Assembly: GCF_000003815.2 (NCBI RefSeq)
Contig: NC_049995.1
Coordinates: 9,061,802 to 9,125,801, forward strand
Source of the DNA: Branchiostoma floridae
Taxonomy: Eukaryota; Chordata; Leptocardii; Amphioxiformes; Branchiostomatidae
Direction of reading: 5' to 3'
DNA: 64,000 bases
Shown: in pieces, positions 53,701 through 64,000 of the stretch
Position numbering within the stretch: position 1 is the stretch's first letter
How the letters are laid out: the number at the start of each line of letters is the position of its first letter
Notes under the pieces: model-generated
Seen by the model: only the letters and a program-made list of their open reading frames with translations
What the model was told of the DNA's origin: nothing
The model's database searches: none
Position numbers and translations under genes: made by a program

Positions 53701-56700
53701 TAAACATGTGTCATAAACAATTTGACAATCATAGAAAGCTGACATCCCCCTATTTTTCATAAAGTAACCCCCAGAAAGACAAAATATTACATTCAGTGTT
53801 CTCACCAGGCCTTTTCAGCATAGCGGGCCGATACGCTGTGGGCTGGAAAAATGACGCTGTAAAAAGCCCGCTACGCTGTATTTTCACCCAGCGTAGCGGC
53901 AAAAAAATGGGGGAAAACTGGAAAAATACCGTAGTAAAAATGCGAAAGCACGTGCCAAGCACGCGCCTCCGCTGTTTCAGGAAGTTTCAGCTCGAAGGGA
54001 GGTGTTTTATAGCACCCCGCGTACCGCTATCTCGCAGCCCCCACCCAGGACCGCCCCTTGCGCGGCGTGCGTTCTGTACTGTAAACAGAGAACCGGCACA
54101 AAACTTGTAAAAAGTTTCGGTTCAAGTCCGGTTAAAATCGGAACGGCAAGAAACGCTTCTTGGACTTGCACAAAAATAGCACTTGTATACATTCCCTTTT
54201 ATGTTGCAGTATACTTGTAAATCATCTAAAACCTTCCAAAGATCGAGAAATTTGCGTTGAGAAATGACGAAAACATCGTGCGTGCATGCAGGCAGCTAGC
54301 GGTAATGGCGGCGAAAACATCGTAAAATCTCGCAAAAAATTCTCGCGAGATCTGATGCGTCTCTGTGACGTCAGGGGAAGCTAGCGATCTCATTGGTTTA
54401 GGATAAACAACAGCAACGACCGCCATTTTTAGAGCAAATTTTACCGTATTTTACCCCGAAAATTTCTGCCGTTTTGGAGATTTTGCGGGCCCAAAACTCA
54501 TATCAAAAGGAAGCAAAGGTATTCTTGTTGTTTTTACGTCCAACACCTCTTATGTGAACGCATTATTCGTCCGCCGATCGCGAACTTGAAAGTCGGCCGG
54601 GGATTCTCCGTGCCGAGCACATGTTTCTGCGTGTTTTGTTCTGTTTACGATGAAAAAAAATACGATGGAAACAGAGACTGTCAAAGTTGTTTATCTAGAA
54701 AAAGTTGGTGGCAAACCGGACAATATTTATGAGTACTGTTGAGCTGAGTAAAGTTTGTTGTTTATGAGTTTTTAGTTGTCTTTGATGCTTTGACTCAAAG
54801 TATCGTTACGTCAAACTGCTACAATTATCGTAGATATGCCCCTAAAAACTGATACAATAAGCCTTCTGAATAGCCTAAAATGCAAGAGCTTCCGGGGGGC
54901 TTCACCCCCCTGGGGCCCCCCAACGGGGCTCTGCCCCTGGACCCCGCCGGGGGCCTTCGGCGGCCCCCGAACCCCTGCCCTGACGCTGTGAAAAAATCCT
55001 GGTGAGAACACTGACATTCATGTTGGAAAATCTTTACACAAGAAAACTTCTTCTCTTAAAACTTTTCCTACAATTTTCCTAATCTAAAATGTCTGCCCCT
55101 TACGTTGTACAACCTCGATGTTATGTATTCTCACTGCCTCTTCTTGAATACACGATGCTTGCCTTTTGTCGTCCTCTCGGTGTCTCTTCTCTTCCCTTCT
55201 GCATGTCGTGTCTCTCATTTTTGTCCCTTGGCTCCCTCGTGGAAGCATTTTGACAAAACCGCTTTTCTTTGCAGGCTGCTGATATTTTGACCTGTACTAC
55301 CCGAATGGCCATCCGTCTGATTAATTAAAGGAGTTTTTGCTTGTTAGTTTGTGACTAGTTCATGTAGATATGTATAATATGTATCATTTTAATACAATAT
55401 TGCAAGAGGGAGGCTGATCTTTCTTGAAGATTTGTAAAAAAATATGATTGTGACTGTTGAAAACAGTTAAAAATATGAATGACATTGGATTTTAGTTTAA
55501 GATGTTACAATGATTGTGTATTGATACAATGGTGAAATTTTATTACCTTTAATTGATTACAATGACAAAAAATGCTCTTTACAGAAGACAAGCTTGACTG
55601 AACTGTTTGCAAATGTGTTTAAAGATTAAAATGATTTTAGTTGTGTATACAGTATGTGATCAAAAGTTTGTGAATACCAAAAACATGCATGTCCCAAGAC
55701 AGCCTCTCTCCATTGTGATGCCATATGTTGAACCAACCAGCATACTGAGGCTTCGAACCTTTCTCCGATAGGTCGTGGGTAGCATGGACGCCCATCCCAG
55801 TCGCTACGCGGCGACCGTACGCGTGCAGACCCACCGTCAGGAGATCATTGCTGACCTGGCCTCCATGGTGCGGGAACTTCTGATACAGTTCTACAAGTCG
55901 ACACGCTTCAAGCCGACCCGGATCATCATGTACCGAGATGGGGTCAGCGAGGGCCAGTTTCAACAGGTAGGGTCAACGTGCATAGGTCAAATCAAAGTTC
56001 ATAGGGTCAAAGTCCATAGGTTCACTGGTCTATCGGCACGACACGCTTCAAACCGACCCGGATCATCATGTACCGAGATGGGGTCAGCGAGGGCCAGTTT
56101 CAACAGGTACAGTCAAAGTTCATAGGTTTGGTCAAAGTTCATAGGGTCAAAGTTTATAGGTATGGTCAAAGTTTATAGGTAGGGTCAGAAAATTCAGGAC
56201 CTGAACCTGTGAAAACTTATGATTGGGCTATACTCAAAACAATGGTCCATTTCATTACATAGGATTCTGTGTAGTGGAGTATCCTATGTCTATTGGCGTT
56301 TTTAAAATTCTATCTTCATGTAAACAACACTAACTACCTCTGTTTGACCGTAAAAGCCTGGTAAAATGACCATCTTTTTCTAACTCTCTTTTTCTTTTCT
56401 TGGACCTGTAAGCTCTGAAATGCCTGAACACGAGCCGATATAATCTGTTTATTTTCGAATCTGTCCAACATCCGGTCCTGATTTTTTCATGTCCGTTTTT
56501 TCTAGACCGGTCCAAGAAGAAAAAAGGGTTTTGTAGGTGTACACCCCTATTAAAGTGGTTATATTACATGTGTAAAGAATGGCTGTATAAAGCTGAATCT
56601 TGACTGTGTTCCTCCTAGGTGTTGTGGCACGAGCTGCGAGCGATCCGTGAGGCGTGCGTGAAACTGGAGGTCGGGTACGAGCCGGGCGTGACCTTTATCG

Positions 56701-59685
56701 TGGTGCAGAAGCGCCACCACACCAGGCTGTTCTGCTCCGACAGGAAGGAACAGGTCAGGGGTCAACTGGTCAACAAATTCATGCGCATAATTATGTAGGG
56801 GCCGGGCTCAAAATACCAGATGCATTTTGCACTTTTGTGCACCCCATATTAGAGCTATGCACCTAATTTTTGACTGGGTACACCCGTGCACCTAGATATA
56901 TGTGTCAATTTACAAATAGGCCACATTTTGGACGAAAATGCAGGATGTTTCCGAAGGGGACAAAAATTGCCAGAAAATATAAAAGGTGATTGGCAAACAT
57001 CATCTGCATTCAGCTGTTCTGAGTTTTGATTAGCAAAAGTTGGAAGAAAGTAAAGGAAATTGCCAGAAGCCAACAAAAATCTCCTCTGGAAACATAATGA
57101 AATGAATGTACACTGTAGAAGCTGTAGACTACAATGACATGCCTTTTATTTGTGACAGATTGGGAAGAGTGGTAACATCCCTGCTGGTACTACTGTTGAT
57201 GTTGGTATCACCCACCCCACGGAGTTTGACTTCTACTTATGCAGCCACGCCGGCATACAGGTACGATTATGCACCACATCAGTGCAAAAACATTCATTAC
57301 ATGGCTCGACATGCACCCAGGTGCACCCAAAATTGGAGCTGTGCACCCAATTATTTTCTGTGCACAGGGTGCAACCAAATATTTTCTTAGGTTTATGTAT
57401 GTAAAGATATCAAAGTATACCAGTATACATCATATTCTTGACATCTAAGTGTTAGAAAGATAACAAAAATGTCTGTCATGGTACTTGTTTAAGAATTTGA
57501 TAGCTTGTAACTAGGTTTTGCTATTAGGTCATTACTTAAATTCAAGTGGTGCACCCAAAATAATTTTGGTGCACCCAATTTTTTAAGCTGGGTGCACCAG
57601 GGCACCTAATCCCAAAAATGAATTTCGAGCCCTGCATTAGAATAATCCGCACATACATTCATGCCATCCTGTGAAAATATTTTTCCATTTCCAGTACAGT
57701 CTAAACATGCCTGGAAGTATACTTACTCAGCAATAGTATAAGTTACTATAACATGATTATGGCTATGATATGGTGAATGGTTTTGATGGTATGGTTTTAC
57801 CTACATGTACATTGTATCCTTCAGAGAATTAGACTGTAGTTAAAACTATGCATTGGGGAAGACAAGGTTCGTCATTCAGAAACAAGACAGCCAAATGACA
57901 GGCAACATTTTGGTGACTGTCACCTTCCTCAGGGCAATACTAACTTGCACTATTCCACACTGCAGCTAGGTGGCGCTGCTAGCAATGCAGAAAGTATTAT
58001 TCGTGGTACCCTATTGGAAAGTAAGATTCGTACATTACATGAGCTCCTTCCACCCCCCTCCCCCCCAGGGTACCAGCCGCCCATCGCACTACCACGTTCT
58101 GTGGGACGACAACAACTTCATGGCAGACGACCTCCAGATGCTGACCTACCAGCTGTGTCACACCTACGTCCGCTGTACGCGCAGCGTCTCCATCCCAGCC
58201 CCCGCGTACTACGCACATCTGGTGGCCTTCCGAGCACGCTACCATCTCGTGGAGAAAGATCACGACAGGTTTGTGCAGTCCTTCTTTCTGTGGTTTTTAC
58301 CTCCATGGAAATGGTGTGTGTTTGTGTTTCCAGATATCTGTGGTCAACATAACTTTAGAACCTCTGGATGTATTACAATGATATTTGGTATGTGAGTAGG
58401 GGTTGGGACAAAGGTTAAAGTTGATTTTGGGCCCCCTGGTATGTGACCTTGGTACTGCAGCATAACTTCAATTTTTGTATCTTTTGTCCTGGACATGCTA
58501 CGGTCTTGAACTTTTGGCAGATAGCTTGTGATGTAAGGAAGAAGATATATATGTTTGGGCCCCCCAGCAGCTTGCTCTGGAACTGTGGAGGAATTTTTTT
58601 TGTCTGGGTTTTTGTTTTTATTGGTGTGTGACCATAGTTCAGGGTTCTAGCCAGGATTTCATTTTAGCGTAGTGGGAATGGTGTGGAAAAGGGGTCTTGG
58701 CCCTTCCACGGTGAGATTTGAAAATGTGGAGTTAAAAGTTAGCACTCCACATGTAATTTAAAGGATTTTCTGGTCAGTTTTAAGGGTCATATCATTTTTC
58801 ATTGTACAGACATTGACTAGACATTGTTAAACAAGCAAATGATAGAAAACTCTACTACACTAGTTAAAAATTAGCGTAGTGGCCCATATTTTAGCGTAGT
58901 GGTCACAAATTTTAGCGTAGTGGCCCACTACGCTAAAATGCACTAGCTAGAACTAAGTTATTCGACTATTGTAAAGTAACACTAACAGGATATAAGGCAG
59001 AAGATAGTGTCACTGGAGACAATCAGGATTGGAAGGTTGGGTTGGCCAGGGTCCAAAGTTGGTCCCACTGTGAGTTCATTACAGAAATGGCTGAAACAAG
59101 TTTTGTACTTTACGTCTTATTACTTGGACGTCAAACCTTGACTTGTCGTATGTTTCTGATCTAGTGTTATATAATTTGACCACTGCATAGTAACAATATG
59201 TAACTTGCAAAAAATGGTGTAACTGGAGATCCGCAGGATAGGAAGATTGGGTTGGCCCAAAATTAGTCCCGTTTGTTAGTTACAGAAATGGTTTAAACAA
59301 GTTTTGTATACAGTGGAAGCCAGTTAATTGCATGTCGGATAAACGCACACTTCGGTCAATTGCACGGAATCCCAAAATCCCGTGGCGGTGCAGTCCAACT
59401 GGGTAACGTCGCATTATCGCACACGCCGGATAATTGCACGGGATTCGCTGGTAAATTGGGTGTGCAATTAAGCGGCTTCCACTGTAATTGTACATCTTAT
59501 TTCTTGGACGTCTGACCTTTTAACACATGTTTATGATGTAGCGTAATGAATTTGTTATTTCATTTTTCGTGTGCAGCGGGGAAGGATCATTCCGTTCCGG
59601 GGACAGTAGCGAGCGGACGCACATGGACATGGCGCGTGCCGTCCAGGTCCATCCCGACACCCTGCGGGTCATGTACTTCGCATGA
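38743..59685 (+). CDS. AGO2: Argonaute protein, AGO clade, slicer-competent
   Basis: Coding exons: 38743-38788, 39389-39596, 40225-40345, 42779-42963, 43425-43561, 44334-44468, 44842-44929, 45478-45561, 46010-46073, 46540-46611, 47544-47591, 48609-48731, 49740-49873, 50417-50601, 51435-51594, then either 52576-52666 or 53015-53105, 55772-55966, 56619-56753, 57159-57260, 58069-58268 and 59577-59685 (TGA). Product 873 aa, phases consistent throughout. The sequence is close to vertebrate AGO1-4: ARG-type N domain, PAZ about 243-362, MID about 459-591 ([19 protein letters not shown]), PIWI about 531-832. Catalytic tetrad present: D611 (GADVTHPP), E651 (HRQEII), D683 (YRDGVSEG), H821 (YYAHLVAFR), each exactly 14 residues past human AGO2 numbering. 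It binds miRNA/siRNA and cleaves or silences target mRNA in the cytoplasm. The symbol denotes similarity to vertebrate AGO1-4 collectively; invertebrate deuterostomes usually have one such gene. The exon 10 donor (GTTTCT) is weak. A 3' UTR follows (AATAAA at 59937). Confidence 0.96.
40500..42778 (+). repeat. About 165-bp tandem array carrying copies of the AGO exon 4 3' splice site
   Basis: Copies of the exon 4 start (gtggagcttgacgtgacatt) begin at 40642, 40785, 40949, 41117, 41284 and 41448, before the real exon at 42779. After removing a 1154-bp transposon from the last unit, spacing is 143-175 bp. Each copy is preceded by the polypyrimidine-like tctgatcgtgtttttag and followed by intron-type aaatc(a/g)ctaattctgtcaac. 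Four copies retain AG (40784, 40948, 41116, 41283); two have lost it (40641, 41447). Confidence 0.93.
41566..42719. mobile_element. 1154-bp non-autonomous pogo/Tigger-like transposon
   Basis: Ends CAGTGGATTCCAATTATTCG and the inverted CAGTGGAATCCGCTTTATTG; TA duplicated on both sides (41564-41565, 42720-42721). The neighbouring repeat unit has the intact empty site gaactagtatgtgtt. Internal short ORFs (41721-41933 minus, 42317-42520 plus) show no transposase motif. Confidence 0.92.
43921..44170 (+). repeat. Minisatellite 'cttcctgtcactctggcaactctgac' in AGO intron 5
   Basis: Seven or more 30-36-bp variants of cttcctgtcactctggcaac. The motif is part of the 165-bp unit in intron 3 and occurs inverted in intron 13 (49985-50235: cagagttgacagaatttgca, gtaacaggatgttaag), showing that the unit spread within this gene in both orientations. 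Confidence 0.85.
45617..45874. mobile_element. 258-bp MITE
   Basis: TTATGTCATACC at the left is mirrored by GGTATGACATAA at the right, with ctgtgacgcgaaaac/gttttctcaggtgg continuing inward. In AGO intron 8. No clear target duplication beyond the TTA/TAA ends. Confidence 0.75.
48141..48507. mobile_element. 367-bp hAT-like MITE
   Basis: CAGGGTTGTAGCCAGC and GCTGGCTATAACCCTG are terminal inverted repeats. The flanks CCTAAGAC (48133-48140) and CTTAAGAC (48508-48515) agree at seven of eight positions, the length expected for a hAT target duplication. In AGO intron 11. Confidence 0.85.
49985..50235 (-). repeat. Inverted copy of the AGO intron minisatellite, intron 13
   Basis: Four or five 35-60-bp units of gttcagagttgacagaattt(g/c) and ggtcaaggtggcaggaagttaa, the reverse complement of the 43921-44170 motif. 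Confidence 0.85.
50690..50800 (-). mobile_element. SINE fragment, same family as 9090-9310
   Basis: On the minus strand GGGACGTAAAACGGGGGTCC and GAGGAGGTGCCTCGACCACA match the body of the tRNA-derived SINE relic at 9.1-9.3 kb. The A and B boxes are not included. In AGO intron 14. Confidence 0.6.
51246..51330 (+). repeat. Interspersed repeat (copy of 5098-5180 family)
   Basis: cagtgacacctaggtgcagta, cattattgccctgaagaag and tttgacagtcatgttgttga match the copy at 5098-5180 and, inverted, 57890-57985. In AGO intron 14. Confidence 0.55.
52090..52510 (+). repeat. Degenerate tandem repeat in AGO intron 15
   Basis: Three or four diverged units of about 90-130 bp with gaccattttgagcatgatag, agccaagtgaaaaacattt and gacaaatcagaa(a/g)aa(g/c). 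It lies immediately upstream of the alternative exon pair. Confidence 0.75.
52576..52666 (+). other. AGO exon 16a (alternative catalytic-Asp exon)
   Basis: 91 bp between CTCAG and GTACGTCC. With the upstream CG it encodes [20 protein letters not shown] then [11 protein letters not shown]. Entry phase 2, exit phase 0, identical to exon 16b. It includes the first slicer Asp (D611). Confidence 0.93.
52768..52868 (+). repeat. 50-bp tandem duplication between the alternative AGO exons
   Basis: attgtattcttgatcgctga and cttttacattctgtttggaaaa (first copy) are repeated as attgtattcttgatcaatga and cttttacgttctgtttggaaag. The only notable structure in the intron between exons 16a and 16b. Confidence 0.85.
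53015..53105 (+). other. AGO exon 16b (alternative catalytic-Asp exon)
   Basis: 91 bp between TTGCAG and GTATGTGG. With the upstream CG it encodes [20 protein letters not shown] then [11 protein letters not shown], differing from 16a at six of 30 residues, mostly outside the GADVTHPP core. In AGDG and K/R it is nearer the vertebrate sequence than 16a; both are intact. Confidence 0.93.
53794..55013. mobile_element. 1.2-kb hAT-like element with GC-rich right part
   Basis: CAGTGTTCTCACCAGG and CCTGGTGAGAACACTG are perfect terminal inverted repeats. ACATT is found on both flanks (5 bp). Sub-terminal gcgtagcgg/cgctgtg(a) motifs and a highly GC-rich block (54890-54975) are inside. No transposase ORF. 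In AGO intron 16, between the alternative exons and exon 17. Confidence 0.85.
56030..56106 (+). repeat. Partial tandem copy of AGO exon 17 with its donor
   Basis: From about 56038 to 56106 the sequence repeats 55898-55966 with one substitution, offset 140 bp, and ends in a GTAC donor instead of GTAG. It encodes the second catalytic Asp segment again ([12 protein letters not shown]), but no acceptor precedes it and 140 is not a multiple of three. Confidence 0.92.
56797..57645. repeat. Related transposon fragments flanking AGO exon 19
   Basis: Left: gggctcaaaatacca, gcaccccatattagagctatgcacctaa (56799-56870). Right: gcacccaaaattggagctgt and gcacccaattatttt (57310-57365), then gtgcaccagggcacctaatc and aatttcgagccctgca (57590-57640). 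The outer ends (GGGCTCAAAAT/ATTTCGAGCCCTG) look like inverted hAT-type termini, so exon 19 (57159-57260) lies between pieces of one element family. Confidence 0.55.
57890..57985 (-). repeat. Interspersed repeat (copy of 5098-5180 family, inverted)
   Basis: The minus strand reads AGCGCCACCTAGCTGCAGTG, then TAGTATTGCCCTGAGGAAGG and TGACAGTCACC, matching the 5.1-kb and 51.2-kb copies. Confidence 0.6.
58640..58958. mobile_element. About 320-bp hAT-like MITE
   Basis: CAGGGTTCTAGCCAGGATTT then CATTTTAGCGTAGTGGG at the left; CCCACTACGCTAAAATG then CACTAGCTAGAAC at the right. Internal 'ttagcgtagtggcc' is repeated three times near the right end. The right terminus is mutated and no clean target duplication is visible. 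In AGO intron 20. Confidence 0.75.
59311..59484. mobile_element. 174-bp MITE, pogo/Tigger-like, copy 3
   Basis: CAGTGGAAGCCAGTTAATTG and CAATTAAGCGGCTTCCACTG, with TA on both flanks (59309-59310, 59485-59486). Same length as copies at 19841 and 25511. In AGO intron 20. Confidence 0.9.
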
Positions 59686-62600
59686 CGCGGCACAACGACT
59701 CACAGCAAAACGAGGTTCCACTCATCACGGAGAGTACAGACTGAAGAGAAAAGGGGCTGACGTATCACTATTAGGTCTTGTGGTTGGATTCCAGCAAAGG
59801 CTAATATATCTGAGAATAGGCTGACTACGGAATTGGTATAAGTTTTGTCCTCTTGGCTACTAAAACGTCACTGTTATTTCAAAATCACTGATTTTCGATG
59901 GAAGAAATTAATCGATTTTCGCTGCAAAAATATACAAATAAAGAGGGATGGGCACCCTCGGAAATAAAAGTCATCCCAGTAAACTAAGTTATTAATGTTC
60001 AAAATATGAGATTGGAAACAAAAAGATGCAAAAAGCACTCAAAATGTGTTTCTTTGAAGTCTTCAACAAAAGTATTTAAGTTTGTTTCTGGGTTTTTGAA
60101 CGGTCACTTTCTACAATCTACATTGAAGAATAGTCTATGCAAAATACAGCTCAAACCCCAAATGATTTCCTCCAAAACTCACTACTCAGAAAACTGGACC
60201 AAAGTACACCAAACGTAAGTACTTGTTAGAGCTTCTCCAGCAATGCAATTAGTAATGCAGTTATATCATTTGACTTGCATAATGTCAGAATATGGGCTAT
60301 ATACTGTAATACCTACTACTGTTAGCCAAGATAACATCCAAGCAATAGGTCTGAAAAGATTGCTTCCAAACGTGACGAAATGAGGATAACTGTTGAAAGT
60401 GCCCCTACGATACGCTTTTAGAGGTAGCGTGCTGCGATGTTTTGTCGACGCGTACCTCGCGATTGGTCTCTCCGAGAGACGGGAAAATCTAACGTAGAGA
60501 AATGTGCAATAATCCAAACGTCAGCCGGTCAGTTTTGCACGGTCCAGCCAAACCTACAAAGTACTGAAGCCTAGAAGTGCATATCTTACTGAGAGAAAAA
60601 AACACTTATCAAACATGAGTTACATGACCAGAAATACTACTACTATTAAAGAACGTTTAGCAGCTTTTGTAAATGCAATAAGGACAGTTTGTTAACACAT
60701 TTATGCAGAGTAGAATCTAACTATTACTATATCGTATGCACCCGTGGTAGTCACTAAGGCCAGTGCAGTAAAGATTTAAAGGGGAATATCAGAATTACGT
60801 ATAACATTTTTACATTCCCTATCTCTATCCTCTGTGTCAACAAGTACTCCAAACAGTAGAATGGAACTCTATAAAAGGATTATTCCATTGTAGGCGTCTA
60901 AAGAGAGGACGTGAAATGGTTTGGAACGGGTTTGCTTTTGTAAAAGGCATTTAAAAAAAGATCAAATTGAAAGATTTGGAAGATATTGTAACAAATTAAT
61001 TCTTCTTTTTTTTTAAAAGCGGGAATAAAGAGCTGCCCAAAAGAAAAAGTCAAAAAGAAAACCTTTCCTTACGATGGAATAATCTGTATCAACAAGTATT
61101 TGTATCAACAAGTATATATTTTCCAACAATTGCTGACCAAAATTATACCAACTTGTTGCTCGTAAAAACGTCATTTGGACCTCCAAAAGAAATTTCATCA
61201 CAGGACCAAAAGTTTAAATTGTGTTCCTGGCTCTTTACAAGTTTTTTGTTAGCCAAAATGATGTAAAGTGAGTTGAAGTGCAGTTGGTAATGATTTTGTT
61301 CCATCTCTGAAGAAACCGGTGCCACACAAAAGGAAAATATAGCTCATTCGAGGCCAGTGTCTTTTTCAACGTGGACAGATTTCTGAGCACCAACCAATTA
61401 AATGGTAGATTTACAGGCAAAAAGTTGCTGAATTTGTGAACGATTTTGGAATGTCAGCAACCTTCGAGCTGTCAGCAAATTGGGGTGAACGTCATTGAGT
61501 TTGATGCCGGCTTTCTCACTGTTTGGATGCTTGTGACACACGATGGACGAGAAAAGAATAAACAGTCACTATGTCTTAAAACGGAGTACGGAAGGTTGTA
61601 AATAGGAGAGGCGAACGTCTTGTTTTAGCTCGTTGTTAAAGTGGTATTTTTCTACATTGGATACCATGCCCACCTGAACACTTTACAAGCTAGCATCTCA
61701 ATTAAGCGGCAAGTCTTCCTATATTGTCTCTAAGTCAGGGTTGTTTCCAGGACCCATCCCTCTGTCTTAGGATACTTGTTGGGCCGTAAAACAAGTAACC
61801 GTCCAGAAAAATCTGTATTTCAGTTCATAAAATTGATGTAAATGTATTTTCGTAAGCATAAAATGACTAACAATGAAAATTAACATCATGAACTCCCAAG
61901 CAATGAGAGGGATGGAAAAAAAAAACTTAAAGCTGGAGACAGCACTGCTTTAAATGTGCCTAATATTAAAGTTTGTATGATATTAACCCTCATCTTAGTA
62001 GCTTACTGTCTTCTGCTATAGCCAGTAAAAAGTTTGACAAGGAAATGGGCCCACAACAGAAACAAGGGTAAACGAAAAGGTGGTAGACAGAATAAAATGG
62101 AAAGTTTGTCATTTGTCGTCAGACAGGGAAATGTCGGCATTTCTGACAATGGAGGGATGAACATTGTATTTCCTGGTCTCCGATTGGCTAATAGATATTC
62201 AAATCTGACCAATCGGGGAGTAAGAAAAAAGGAACTTTTGTCTTCAAGGGCACCATACCTTTTGAGATGAATGCATCTTTAAGTCATAACATGCCAGTGT
62301 CACTACAAACGCTTCTCAATAATTTCTTAAAAAAAGCAATGTTTCAAAAACATATCTGTTGCGTGAACTTCTCTGGAACAACAACATAGGAGCAAACGAA
62401 ACCAGATGACCAAACCGTTTTTAAGAAATGTAACAATTACATGTAGTTTGTAAACTACTTTGCCAGTGGCCCAAGAAAATTTTTTTTTTTCAATCTGAAT
62501 TTGCTGTATGTAATTTCTCATTGTGCTTCAGGTGGGCAGAGGTCCATATAAACAAACTATAGCCCCTTGTGCTACCAAATGTCTTTCAAGAGTTTTTGTT

Positions 62601-64000
62601 GTCATGTGTAAATAAGTATGTACTGTAGTTGTGTTATACCCATGATATATTTGCTTTCTTTGTAGCACCTTTGTGACATCCACCCTTTAACACGATCGTA
62701 ATTATAACTGGAGATGTGAAAGAAAAGATTGTATGTATTGTGGTGATGTTAGTTGATTAAGACAAAATTTTCTTGTGGAGTTGTACAGTAGCTGTAATTA
62801 CTGAACTAATCATGAAAAGCAAGGCTCTACCTATGCTCTGACCAGAAAACTCTAACAAACAAAGTTCCAAACTTTCCTTGCATATCATAAATGATAATAA
62901 ATGTGTAACATTGATTGATAAGAGCAATAGCATGATATCACATGTTAGAAGTTTAGGCAAGAAGTATGTCAACTTTTTGAATGGCCACCAGTTTTGTGTT
63001 TTGCCAGTCTTGTGATGACATATAGTTTTGGGATGCTGTGGTTGGTGACTTCAATGGCAATGTATCAGGCTCCGCCTTAGTGGTGTCGCCAAAAATCTCA
63101 GAGCATATACTGTAGTCTAATCATAGGTATTATAAGGTAGGCAGTTTTTGGCAAGACTTTTTAACAATGTGGAATTGTATTGTCATGATTTGTGTTGGTG
63201 TCGCATCAAAAAGCAACTTGTAGAAAAACATATTCTCTACTGGGATTTTGTTTAATTTGCACAGCTTTGAACAAAATATGAAGTCTTTCTTGAATGTGTT
63301 CATCAAAGAAATTTAACAAGAGTAGTGTTGAGAAAAAAGTGCAGAAAGCTTTGAGACACTTGTTTTGCGAAATGTGGTTACTAGAATGCTGTGTTTTTTT
63401 GCACTTTGTTGTTGTTTTTTTATTCTTCTTCACACTTTTACCGTCAAGTAGACACGTTAGTATTTTCTCAGTACTTTCAGTTGTAAAAAGAATTGTGTGA
63501 GTTGTGCGCTCTAGTAGAAGGTACTCGACATGTTTTTTTTCTACATTTTAGACTTTAGTCAGAATTTACTTAGTGTAAGCAGTTTTGTAAAAAAAAATGG
63601 TGTACTGGTAAGTAGACTTTTTTCATTTAAACATTTTTGACAGGAAACTATAAAATTTTCTTAGTTCAGTGTCGGGAAATGTACTCAAACTAGTAGCTAA
63701 CAGTCTATCTTTGTTTCATACAATATGCATGTACACTGTATTACTGGAAGTTTCACAAAGAACTAGTAGGTTAAATCTACAGTGTGCAAGAATTGCTACA
63801 AAATAACATGATATACATGTAGTATTCATAACTTCAAATGCAATGTTTGTACCGATATTGTACTTGCTAGTAGCCCTTCATACCTAATTTTGATAACTGA
63901 TTTATTATGTAGAAAACTCATACATAGTTTATAAGCTTTTCATTATTCCTGTACCTTTCTTAAGCCATGTGATTTCAATACATTTTGATATAAGGTAGAA
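59686..64000. other. AGO 3' UTR and downstream sequence
   Basis: AATAAA at 59937-59942 is the first plausible poly(A) signal, 250 bp past the stop; the UTR may extend further, as in other AGO genes. The rest is AT-rich with no recognised exon, transposon end or RNA gene. A short ~35-bp match (ctcccaagcaatgagaggga..) links 61891-61925 to 49528-49562 in AGO intron 12. Confidence 0.5.

Noticed and set aside
56038-56106. Second mutually exclusive exon for AGO exon 17
   Set aside because: No 3' splice site precedes the copy and only 69 bp are duplicated, so it cannot replace the full 195-bp exon.

Overview
The window is eukaryotic, intron-rich animal DNA. The coding style (short exons with GT..AG introns), the gene content and the dense load of miniature transposons and intronic minisatellites all point to an amphioxus (Branchiostoma) chromosome. 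The genus is an inference; the metazoan assignment is not in doubt. One 100-base run of N (13248-13347) marks an assembly gap.

Five genes can be read exon by exon. From left to right: (1) the 3' four exons of an intracellular lipid-binding protein gene (iLBP/FABP-CRABP family, + strand, 1293-3913, first exon not seen); (2) a complete four-exon MARVEL-domain tetraspan protein (- strand, 4917-7912, 140 aa), tail-to-tail with the first; (3) a complete seven-exon CNOT11, subunit 11 of the CCR4-NOT deadenylase (- strand, 13872-21855, 441 aa); (4) a complete eight-exon PSMF1/PI31 proteasome regulator (+ strand, 28137-31955, 296 aa); (5) a complete Argonaute of the AGO clade (+ strand, 38743-59685, 21 coding positions, 873 aa) with the full D-E-D-H slicer tetrad. 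Two of the gene products, CCR4-NOT subunit 11 and Argonaute, act in the same miRNA-guided mRNA silencing pathway. Nothing in the sequence shows that their proximity matters.

The most striking features are: (a) two tandem, same-length, same-phase versions of the Argonaute exon carrying the first catalytic aspartate, whose reading-frame arithmetic allows only one to be used at a time; (b) a 5.9-kb fold-back transposon (terminal inverted repeats, TTCA target duplication, arms built of about 90-bp satellite units in opposite orientation) inserted between the head-to-head CNOT11 and PSMF1 genes, which would otherwise be separated by about 353 bp; (c) a recurring pattern in which exon edges, with their splice sites, were tandemly copied: an 87-bp array of 5' splice sites in CNOT11, a 165-bp array of 3' splice sites in AGO intron 3, a 140-bp copy of the end of AGO exon 17, and partial copies in the iLBP and CNOT11 terminal exons.

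The gene-poor stretches (7.9-13.8 kb, 32-38.7 kb, 59.7-64 kb) hold MITEs, SINE and non-LTR retrotransposon relics, palindromes and otherwise unremarkable AT-rich sequence. No tRNA, rRNA or CRISPR array was found.
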